Shown here: positions 1 to 6,233 of the stretch, piece after piece
Layout: every line of letters starts with the position of its first letter
How positions within the stretch are numbered: the first letter of the stretch is position 1
From: JASJHI01 sp965371355
Lineage (GTDB): Bacteria > Actinomycetota > Acidimicrobiia > Acidimicrobiales > Ilumatobacteraceae
Direction of reading: 5' to 3'
Assembly: GCA_965371355.1 (NCBI GenBank)
Contig: CBDUYD010000041.1
Coordinates: forward strand, 1 to 19,316
DNA length: 19,316 bases
Position numbers and translations under genes: made by a program
Notes under the pieces: generated by a model
Seen by the model: only the letters and a program-made list of their open reading frames with translations
The model's database searches: none
What the model was told of the DNA's origin: nothing

Positions 1-113
1 ACATCCAGATCTGGCGCAACCCGAACTCGAAGGTGCAGGCGTACGGCGCCGAGACGAGGACGTTCGAGGGAATCAACCCCCGCCACTACTGGGTGATCGC
101 CACCGTCCGCTGA
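1..113 (+). CDS. 3' end of an unidentified protein (partial)
   Basis: An open frame enters from the left edge (first full codon at base 3) and ends at the TGA at 111-113, giving 36 C-terminal residues ending in HYWVIATVR. The tail is rich in aromatic and charged residues, with no membrane segment or motif that I can assign to a family. It reads as genuine coding sequence because the frame is open from the edge, has normal high-GC codon use, and stops just where the neighbouring leftward frame also ends. The last 28 bases overlap, in convergent orientation, the end of the HNH fragment. Function unknown. Confidence 0.55.
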   Translation, partial: IQIWRNPNSKVQAYGAETRTFEGINPRHYWVIATVR

Positions 114-508
114 CCCGGCTCGGCCGTGCCGTGCTCGGCAGTATCGCGCCCGGCAGTGTCGCGCCTGGCGGTCTCGCGGCCGGTGCCGTGACCGTCGTCC
201 GATTCGAGGTGGTCGCACAGGTCGGCCAACCGCTCGAGGAGTTCGGGGTCGAGGAGATGTTCGGCGGTGGGCGGAGGTCGTCGGCCAACCGGCTCGATCG
301 TGCTGTGATCTGCCCGGCGGTAGACGAGATATCCCGAGTGGTGTCGCTCGACGGTGACCCTCGCCCGGTGTTTGTGCCGGTTGTGAGAGCGGCAGAGGAT
401 CGTGCTGTTGGCCAGGTCGGTCGATCCGTGGTCGCGTACCCACTCGCCGGCGTGGTCGACGTCGGCGCTCGTCGCCCTGATGTCACAACCGGGGTACGGC
501 AATCCCAA
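86..508 (-). pseudogene. HNH endonuclease fragment (DUF222-HNH type), 5'-truncated
   Basis: The leftward frame ending at 86 encodes a recognisable HNH nuclease core: a PGCD segment, then a VDHAGEW stretch with the motif histidine, then DLANSTILC and RSHNRHKH with the later Asn, Cys and His residues. This is the usual C-terminal module of actinobacterial DUF222-HNH proteins, which are normally about 400-500 residues. The large N-terminal domain is absent: upstream, the frame runs into the end of the VOC gene with no homology and no ATG or GTG, and the first Cys of the usual CxxPGC pair is not in place. Only a weak TTG at 508 could start it, without a ribosome site. The C-terminus carries a short pentapeptide repeat. 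I infer a decayed remnant; a small functional HNH protein is less likely. Confidence 0.6.
122..181. repeat. Four imperfect 15-bp tandem units
   Basis: Units start at 122, 137, 152 and 167; the two best are GGCAGTATCGCGCCC and GGCAGTGTCGCGCCT. On the minus strand they encode pentapeptides of the form x-D/E/G-T-A-x in the tail of the HNH fragment. The unit length is a multiple of three, so unit changes keep the frame. Confidence 0.6.
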
Positions 509-528
509 CGCGCAAAATTGGTGGACCG

Positions 529-945
529 CTATTCCTCTCGTTCGCAGTTGATCATCCAGGGCGTGCCGAATCGATCGACGACGCTGCCGAACCTCGCCGC
601 GAAGAACGTCTCGGCCAGCGGCATCTGCACCGCGCCGGCGTCGGCGAGGGCGGCGAAGATGCGTTCGGCATCGTCTGTGGAGTCGAGGCGCAGGCTCACG
701 TACGCGCTCCGCACCCCGCCCGGCGGCGCGCCCACGGGTGTGTCCGAGGCCATCAACAGCGCCTCGCCGATCATCAGGGAGGCGTGTACCACCCCGCCCT
801 CCCACTCGGGTCCGAGTTGGGCGTCGGGTGGCATGTCGTCATTGGCCATGACGGCGAGTTCGCCGCCGAGCAGCGAGTGGTACGACTCGAAGGCCTCGCG
901 GCAGTTGCCGTCGAAGTTGAGGTAGGGCGTGAACACGACGGCCAT
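529..945 (-). CDS. PhnB-like VOC (glyoxalase/bleomycin-resistance fold) protein
   Basis: A 138-residue protein of the PhnB-like branch of the vicinal oxygen chelate superfamily. It opens with a FTPYLNFDGNCREAFESYH segment, typical of PhnB/DUF3335-like small VOC proteins, and ends with VDRFGTPWMINCE, the family's characteristic closing strand. Members are mostly cytosolic dimers of unknown substrate; metal binding and enzymatic activity are not assured. The start is the ATG at 945, preceded by a strong GGAGGAGA Shine-Dalgarno (954-961) with 8-nt spacing; the frame stays open further upstream but without support. It is divergent from the FAD oxidoreductase, and the shared 101-bp gap holds that gene's promoter. 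Family call is secure, function is not. Confidence 0.85.
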   Translation of the reverse strand: MAVVFTPYLNFDGNCREAFESYHSLLGGELAVMANDDMPPDAQLGPEWEGGVVHASLMIGEALLMASDTPVGAPPGGVRSAYVSLRLDSTDDAERIFAALADAGAVQMPLAETFFAARFGSVVDRFGTPWMINCEREE

Positions 946-1010
946 GCGCCAACTCTCCTCCGTGGGTGTCACGGCCGGAAGAGGGAGATCGAGATGTTCC
1001 GTGGCGGAGT

Positions 1011-1037
1011 TGTCACATTTCCGTGGGCTGCGTCGTC
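1011..1037 (+). promoter_or_regulatory. Putative ECF41-type promoter of the oxidoreductase-sigma unit
   Basis: TGTCACA at 1011-1017 and CGTC at 1034-1037 are separated by 16 nt. As I recall the published ECF41 target consensus, it is TGTCACA at -35 and CGTC at -10. A second CGTC at 1031-1034 would give a 13-nt spacer. The predicted start of transcription falls a few bases before the first codons of the oxidoreductase (1047/1053), so the leader would be extremely short. Match is by eye. Confidence 0.65.
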
Positions 1038-1046
1038 AAGAGTGGT

Positions 1047-2390
1047 ATGAGCATGGACACGACCTCCCGCCACACCGAACATCCCGATTCCGGACATCCC
1101 GACACCGGTCCGGGGCCTGGCGCGCCCCGGCGCTGCGACGTGCACGTCATCGGAGGTGGCCTCGGCGGTCTCGCTGCGGCGGCGGTCGTCGCCCGGGCCG
1201 GCCGGACCGTCGTCGTCCACGAGCGGCGCGGCCGCCCCGGTGGTCGCGCGACCACCGACGAGCGCCGCGGCTACCGCTTCAACCAGGGTCCGCACGCGTA
1301 CTACCTCGGTGGGGCCGGAGCGGACGTGCTCGGCCGGCTCGGCATCGTTCCCAAGGGGACGGCGCCGGCGACGGGCGGGGCGCGCATGGTGCGTCACGGT
1401 GAGATGTACATCGCGCCCGGGGGGATCTCGACGCTCGCCCGCACGCGACTGCTGGGCGTACGCGACAAGGCGGCCCTCGCGAAGATCCTCGCCCGGCTGA
1501 GCAAGCTTGATCCGTGCGCACTCGCGGCGACCACCACCTCGGAGTGGATCGATGGCCTGACCGATCGGGCGGCAGTGCGCGAGATCCTCCGGTCGATCGT
1601 GCGCCTCACGTCCTACACCAACGGTCCGGATCACCTGAGCGCCGACGTCGCGGTGACACAACTCCAGCTCGGGCTCGGGCAGGGTGTGCTCTACCTCGAT
1701 CACGGGTGGCAACAGATCGTCGACGCGCTCGCAGTGCAGCCGGGCGTCCATGTCGCCGCCGGCGATCCGATCGGGACGCTCGACGAACTCGATGGTGTCG
1801 ATGGTGTCGATGGTGGCGAAGCAGCTGTGATCGTCGCCGCCGGCTCCCCCCGATCGGCCGCGGCAATCACCGGCCATCCGTATGCCGACGGGCTCGAGGC
1901 GACCGTCGGCTCGCTCGACCTCGGGCTGTCGAGCGAGCCGGAGCACTCGCTCGTGATCGGGGTCGACGAGCCGATCTACCTCTCGAACCAGGGCGTCCCG
2001 GCGGGGATGGTCCCACCGGGCGCGGCGAGTGTCTCGCTGGCCGAATACCACCGGATCGGCGAGGCCTCCGGCGATCGGGACGCCGCGGGCCACTCCGACG
2101 TGAGCCGCGGACGTCTGCGGGCGTTCGCATCACACGCCGGGATCACAGACGAGCAGATCGTCGAGGAGCGGTACCTTCACCGGATGAGCGTCGTGACGTC
2201 GGTTCCCACGGCCACGACCGGTGGCCTCCCGGGCCGACCGGGTGTGGCGGTGCCGGACCGCCCAGGCGTGTTCGTCGTCGGCGACTGGGTCGGTCGGCGG
2301 GGGCATCTCGCCGATGCCGTATTGGCCAGCGCGGAGGAGGCGGCCCTCGCGGCTGTCGCCCACGTCGCGCGGAGGTCGACGGCGCTGTGA
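1047..2390 (+). CDS. FAD-dependent oxidoreductase (phytoene desaturase/amine oxidase-like)
   Basis: A 447-residue flavoprotein. After a Pro/His-rich N-terminus of about 30 residues comes the dinucleotide-binding motif VIGGGLGGLAA (residues 35-45), an acidic end of the second strand at HERRGRPGG, and the GRATTDERRGYRFNQGPHAYY segment typical of phytoene-dehydrogenase-like enzymes. The C-terminus has the second FAD contact, GVFVVGDWVGRRGHLADAVLASA. Substrate is unknown; carotenoid genes are not nearby. ATG codons at 1047 and 1053 are both possible; an in-frame GTG at 966 is rejected because it lies upstream of the promoter. The stop overlaps the sigma gene by 4 nt (GTGA), so the two are probably translationally coupled. 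ECF41 genes usually neighbour a carboxymuconolactone decarboxylase, oxidoreductase or epimerase gene, and this enzyme fits that partner role. Confidence 0.85.
   Translation: MSMDTTSRHTEHPDSGHPDTGPGPGAPRRCDVHVIGGGLGGLAAAAVVARAGRTVVVHERRGRPGGRATTDERRGYRFNQGPHAYYLGGAGADVLGRLGIVPKGTAPATGGARMVRHGEMYIAPGGISTLARTRLLGVRDKAALAKILARLSKLDPCALAATTTSEWIDGLTDRAAVREILRSIVRLTSYTNGPDHLSADVAVTQLQLGLGQGVLYLDHGWQQIVDALAVQPGVHVAAGDPIGTLDELDGVDGVDGGEAAVIVAAGSPRSAAAITGHPYADGLEATVGSLDLGLSSEPEHSLVIGVDEPIYLSNQGVPAGMVPPGAASVSLAEYHRIGEASGDRDAAGHSDVSRGRLRAFASHAGITDEQIVEERYLHRMSVVTSVPTATTGGLPGRPGVAVPDRPGVFVVGDWVGRRGHLADAVLASAEEAALAAVAHVARRSTAL
1791..1817 (+). repeat. Three 9-bp tandem units inside the oxidoreductase gene
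   Basis: GATGGTGTC, GATGGTGTC and GATGGTGGC follow each other and encode DGV-DGV-DGG. The unit preserves frame, so copy number could vary without breaking the protein. It lies in a probable surface loop between the substrate-domain strands. Confidence 0.7.
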
Positions 2391-3328
2391 CGGTTGGGGC
2401 CGACGACGGATCGACGGAGACCTTCGAGGCCGAACGGCCGCGGCTCGTCGCGCTGGCGTACCGGATGACCGGCACACCCGACGACGCCGACGACGCCGTG
2501 CAGGAGGCGTGGCTGCGATGGCAGCGGGCCGACCGTGAGGCGATCGACGAACCCGCGGCCTGGCTGACGACGGTCACCACCCGGCTGGCGATCGACCGGT
2601 TGACCTCGGCTCGGGCGCGACGCGAGATGTACGTAGGTCCGTGGGTCCCCGAGCCGCTCGCGCCAGGCGGCGGGATCGATGCGATCGGTACATCCGCTGT
2701 TTCCCTGTCGCCCGATCCGTCCGACGTCGTCGCGGCATCGGAGTCGCTGTCGGTCGGATTCCTGCGGGTGCTCGAGACGCTGAGCCCGGTCGAACGTGCG
2801 GTGTTCCTACTCCACGACGTGTTCGGCTACCGCTTCGACGAGATCGCGGCAACGGTCGACCGTTCGCCCCCGGCCACCCGGCAGATCGCCAAGCGCGCCC
2901 GCGACCGGGTGCGCGACGGCAGGCCCCGCGTCGACCCGGAGCCGGCCGATGCCGAGGCTCTTGCGGATGCGTTCTTCGCGGCGGTCGTCGAGGGCGAAGT
3001 CGACCGGCTGGTGTCGATGCTGACCGACGACGTGCTGCACGTCTCGGACGGCGGCGCCGAGCGCCACGCCGCCCGCCGGCCCGTGGTCGGGCCGGACAAG
3101 GTTGCGCGCCTGCTCATCAACATCGCCCGCCGCGATCTCGATCCGACCGACGAGCTGCACCCGGTGAGCGTCAACGGCCAGTCCGGCGTCTACATCGTGC
3201 GCGGCGGCGAACCGTTCCTCCTGATGTTGCTCGGCTGGCGCGACGGCTTGCTCGCCGAGGCGATCGCAATCCTCCAGCCCGACAAGCTCGCCCGCTTTCA
3301 CGAACGTTGGTTGCGGTCGCGGCGCTGA
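2387..3328 (+). CDS. ECF41-like (SigJ-type) RNA polymerase sigma factor with SnoaL-like C-terminal extension
   Basis: A 313-residue sigma factor. Region 2 lies around residues 12-75 (RLVALAYRMTG, DDADDAVQEAWLRW), followed by a linker containing GPWVPEP (84-90), region 4 (about 125-178, with LSPVERAVFLLHDVFGY), and a long C-terminal NTF2/SnoaL-like domain. The linker motif, SDGG (220-223) and QPDKL (297-301) correspond to the WLPEP, DGGG and NPDKL signatures that I recall for ECF41. In that group the extension replaces an anti-sigma factor and tunes activity. The start is the GTG overlapping the upstream stop; GGAGG at 2371-2375 lies 11 nt before it. No anti-sigma gene is adjacent, as expected. 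Autoregulation through the promoter at 1011-1037 is inferred. Confidence 0.88.
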   Translation: MTVGADDGSTETFEAERPRLVALAYRMTGTPDDADDAVQEAWLRWQRADREAIDEPAAWLTTVTTRLAIDRLTSARARREMYVGPWVPEPLAPGGGIDAIGTSAVSLSPDPSDVVAASESLSVGFLRVLETLSPVERAVFLLHDVFGYRFDEIAATVDRSPPATRQIAKRARDRVRDGRPRVDPEPADAEALADAFFAAVVEGEVDRLVSMLTDDVLHVSDGGAERHAARRPVVGPDKVARLLINIARRDLDPTDELHPVSVNGQSGVYIVRGGEPFLLMLLGWRDGLLAEAIAILQPDKLARFHERWLRSRR

Positions 3329-3367
3329 GGGGCGCTCAACGGCGCGGTGCGGTGGTTGGATGGGGTG

Positions 3368-4078
3368 ATGGCCGAGCCGCAGGAAGCAAACTCGCACGCC
3401 CACGAGCACGACAGGGGCGTTTCGGCGATGCTGCGCTACCTGCGATATGCGCCGAGGATGTGGAGTTCGGAGATCAACGACGCGGTCATCGACCTCGTCG
3501 CACCCGCCGAGGGCGAGCGGGTCGTCGACATTGGTGCGGGCATGGGTCCGGGGACGGTGCTCGCCGCCAGCGCCGGTGCGTCTGTCGTTGCGGTGGAGCC
3601 GACGCCGTTCATGCGCTCGATCCTGAAGACGCGGGGGCTCTTCTCGCGGTCCCGCGACCGGATCACGGTCGTCGACGGTGGTGCTGAGAAGATCCCGACT
3701 CCCGACGACAGCGTCGACGCTGTGTGGGCGGTGAACACGATGCACCACTGGGTCGACCCCGAGCGGGCCGCCGCCGAGATCGCCCGCGTGCTACGGCCCG
3801 GAGGCCGGGTCGTGCTGGTCGACGAGAACTTCGCCGACCCCACCCACCCCGAGTACGAACGCTTCGGATCCAAGCACCATGCGGGCGGGGACGACGCCGA
3901 CGATGGCGATGGCCATCACGACCACGATCACGACGACCACCACGGCTTCGAGATGGTCGACGCGACCCGGATCGGTGGACTGCTGGAGACAGAAGGCCTG
4001 ACCGAGGTTGTCGCCGGGACACGCACCCTCGCGGGCCGGCCGGTCATCGCCGTCACCGCCGCCGCGCCCGCTGGCTGA
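3368..4078 (+). CDS. Class I SAM-dependent methyltransferase with His/Asp-rich loop
   Basis: A 236-residue methyltransferase_11-type protein. Motif I is VVDIGAGMGPG (52-62), the acidic end of strand 2 is VVAVEPTP (73-80), and the post-motifs include AEKIPTPDDSVDAVWAVNTMHHW and VLRPGGRVVLVDE. Substrate is unknown. Residues 169-195 form an unusual low-complexity loop with eight His and nine Asp, encoded at about 3875-3943; the N-terminus also carries SHAHEHD. Such stretches often bind zinc, nickel or copper. The start is the ATG at 3368 with purine-rich GGATGGGG just before it; a GTG at 3347 in the same frame is less supported. It lies 39 bp after the sigma gene in the same direction, so it probably shares the transcript. 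Confidence 0.85.
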   Translation: MAEPQEANSHAHEHDRGVSAMLRYLRYAPRMWSSEINDAVIDLVAPAEGERVVDIGAGMGPGTVLAASAGASVVAVEPTPFMRSILKTRGLFSRSRDRITVVDGGAEKIPTPDDSVDAVWAVNTMHHWVDPERAAAEIARVLRPGGRVVLVDENFADPTHPEYERFGSKHHAGGDDADDGDGHHDHDHDDHHGFEMVDATRIGGLLETEGLTEVVAGTRTLAGRPVIAVTAAAPAG

Positions 4079-4196
4079 TTCCCGTCGATCCGCTCGGCTC
4101 ATCCACGTTCTGAACTCAGGTGATGGCCTCCGGAGCGACTGGCCTCAAGTGGTGTTCGACGAACGCTCGGGGGCATGGTTCCGGCGGCCGTGGTCT

Positions 4197-5354
4197 TCAG
4201 CCCCGGTCCTCGGACTCCGCGTCGAGTTCTGGAGCGTTGGTCCGACCCGGCCGCCTGCGGATCGAGCGCCAGACGCGGTCGGCGACGTCGACGCCGCGAT
4301 CCTTGGCCTCGACCAGGCTCTCGGTCAATGTCGGCAACTCGATGCGTCCGGAGGTGTCGACGTCGAGCACTCGTTCGTCGGCGAACCGATCGATCAGTGC
4401 CCGTAGCTCTCGGGTATTCCTGGCGAGCCGGTTCCGCTTCCACAACTCGAGCCCCTCCAGGCCGTTGGGCTCGGCGAGTCGAGCCACGAAGTCGGCGAGG
4501 TCGTCGGCGAGCTGCTGATCCTCCGCTCGGTGCTGTGCCAGGTCGTTCTCGACCCGCGTGAGTGTGCGCTCCAGGTGTTCCGGCTCGTTCTCCCGAACCC
4601 GTTCGATCCGGATCCGATGCCAACTGGCGAGATCGTGCTCGCACACCGCCAACAGGCCGAGTGTCTCTGCGAAGTCGTCGTCGAGCATCCGCTGGGCGAC
4701 AGCGGCTCGGCTCGATGCCGACCAGCCTGGATCTGTCCGTGCGAGCGGTGCCTGCAACAAGACGCGTGTCGCATTGACGTTGCGGGTGATCTCGGCGCGG
4801 AGATGATCGATACTCGACCAGTCGGTGTCGCTGGTCTTGTGGCCTTCTTCGAGGGATGCGACCTGCTCTGTCAGCAGGCGATGGTGGGCGAAGATCTCAC
4901 CGACCTGTACCGAACGGACCCGGTCGGTGAGGTGGTCGACCTTGTTCTCGACGCGCTCTACGGCGGCGGCCAACTCCTGGATCGACGCCTGCAGCGCAAG
5001 GCCGACAGCGGTCGTCTGGAGCCGCAACAGCTCGGGACCGGGCTGTACGGGTTTCCAGTCGAGTTTGCCCGCGACCTGGCTTCCGGCATGCACGATGCTG
5101 CGGAAGAGGCCGCCGTCTGTCGGAATCGCGCCGTGCCGTCGGAGCGCCTCGATCGCGCGGGGCGACAACTCGAAGAACGTCGAAGCCTTCGCCTCGACCT
5201 TCGGCAGTTGATCGATCGCGGCCGCGACCGTCGTGAGGACCTTGCTGACATCGTCGAGATCGGTCGATCGTACAATCGCCAACACCCGCTCGCGGAATGC
5301 ATGGATAGAAGCGCCCGAGCCCTGCACGGCGACCCCACCCGGCTGGGTCGTCAC
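4197..5354 (-). CDS. Coiled-coil protein of unknown function
   Basis: I do not recognise this family. From the chosen start it is 385 residues, largely helical. It has a short N-terminal domain with FFELSPRAIEALRRHGAIP and GGLFRSIVHAGSQVAGKLDW, then heptad-rich helices (ELAAAVERVENKVDHLTDRV; ERTLTRVENDLAQHRAEDQQLADDLADF), and a basic, charged tail with RRRPGR. There is no signal peptide or membrane segment. Start choice is uncertain: the GTG at 5354 has AGAGG 5 nt upstream, but the frame is open back to 5582, with a further GTG at 5450 and no ATG. It is convergent with the methyltransferase and divergent from the MgtC-like gene, so it appears to be a single-gene unit. A scaffold or structural role is possible but unproven. 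Confidence 0.7.
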   Translation of the reverse strand: MTTQPGGVAVQGSGASIHAFRERVLAIVRSTDLDDVSKVLTTVAAAIDQLPKVEAKASTFFELSPRAIEALRRHGAIPTDGGLFRSIVHAGSQVAGKLDWKPVQPGPELLRLQTTAVGLALQASIQELAAAVERVENKVDHLTDRVRSVQVGEIFAHHRLLTEQVASLEEGHKTSDTDWSSIDHLRAEITRNVNATRVLLQAPLARTDPGWSASSRAAVAQRMLDDDFAETLGLLAVCEHDLASWHRIRIERVRENEPEHLERTLTRVENDLAQHRAEDQQLADDLADFVARLAEPNGLEGLELWKRNRLARNTRELRALIDRFADERVLDVDTSGRIELPTLTESLVEAKDRGVDVADRVWRSIRRRPGRTNAPELDAESEDRG

Positions 5355-5583
5355 CACGACCTCTGACCGTTGCCGCCGACGAATCACGTGGCCACGGTAT
5401 CGGGCGAGCTCGCGCCGGTCTCCAGGAGTGCCGTGCCCGGGCCGGAGCACGACCGCACGGTGTCGGGCGCCTCCGATATCGAGTGCCCCGGGGCTCCTCG
5501 CCGACAGTTGTTCACCTTGCTCGTCCTCTTCATCGATGGTGCGCCTGTCGATCCGTCGTACGCGACGCCGCCGGCCCGACCGC

Positions 5584-5589
5584 TACCAT
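5584..5589 (+). promoter_or_regulatory. -10 hexamer TACCAT, leaderless arrangement for the MgtC-like gene
   Basis: TACCAT is followed by 7 nt (CTCGCCC) and then the GTG start at 5597, so transcription should begin on or beside the start codon. There is no Shine-Dalgarno and no clear -35. Confidence 0.5.
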
Positions 5590-5596
5590 CTCGCCC

Positions 5597-6073
5597 GTGG
5601 TCGGCGAGTGGGACATTGCTCTTCGTGTGGTGGTGGCAGCCGCACTCGGTGGCCTGGTCGGATACGACCGTGAACTGGCCGACAAGCCGGCGGGGGTCCG
5701 GACCCACATGATGGTGGCCGCGGGCGCGGCGCTCTTCGTCGGGATCAGCGTTCTCTTGTCCTTCGATGAGGGGACGACGGGCGGGCAGGCGGCTCGTATC
5801 GACGTGAGTCGTATCACTGCCGGTGTGGTGACGGGCATCGGCTTCCTCGGCGCGGGGGCGATCATCAGGCGCGGTGGTGACGTCAGCGGCCTCACCACGG
5901 CGGCTGGGATCTGGACCGTCGCGGCGATCGGAGCTGCCATTGCGTTTGGATACTGGTGGCTCGGGATCGTCTCGACCGGGGTCGTCGTCCTCATCCACGC
6001 CGCGCAGTACGTCGGCTGGAAGCGCAAGCTCGACGATGAGGAACCGACAGCTCCCACGGCCGACGCGGACTGA
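5597..6073 (+). CDS. MgtC/SapB-family membrane protein
   Basis: A 158-residue integral membrane protein. Family features include an N-terminal segment ending ALGGLVGYDREL, then KPAGVRTHMMVAAGAALFV, and the central GVVTGIGFLGAGAIIRRGGDVSGLTTAAGIWTVAAIG run, which is the most conserved part of MgtC. There are four or five hydrophobic helices and a charged C-terminal tail. In Salmonella MgtC supports growth at low magnesium and inhibits the F-type ATPase; in environmental actinobacteria the role is unclear. The start is the GTG at 5597, chosen because the homology begins directly after it and because of the -10 hexamer 7 nt upstream; a longer frame opens at 5483 but the extra residues look non-coding. 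Confidence 0.87.
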   Translation: MVGEWDIALRVVVAAALGGLVGYDRELADKPAGVRTHMMVAAGAALFVGISVLLSFDEGTTGGQAARIDVSRITAGVVTGIGFLGAGAIIRRGGDVSGLTTAAGIWTVAAIGAAIAFGYWWLGIVSTGVVVLIHAAQYVGWKRKLDDEEPTAPTADAD

Positions 6074-6233
6074 AGCCGCACTTCCCGTGCTTGCTGACCA
6101 GCCCTGGGAACCTCACAGTGGGACGATCCGAGCGGAGAGTTCGAACGATCTTTCACGATCCGGATGTCGCGTCACGCCTGGCGATAAGGGCGCGCGCGAT
6201 CGGGTTCGGGTGGAGTCAAGGCAGACTCGGGGG

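Noticed and set aside
481..487. A second TGTCACA box
   Set aside because: No CGTC follows at about 16 nt, and it lies inside the HNH fragment, so it is unlikely to be an ECF41 promoter.
5384..5533. A 49-residue leftward open frame starting with MKRTSKVNN
   Set aside because: No ribosome site, no homology that I recognise, and it lies in the upstream part of another open frame.
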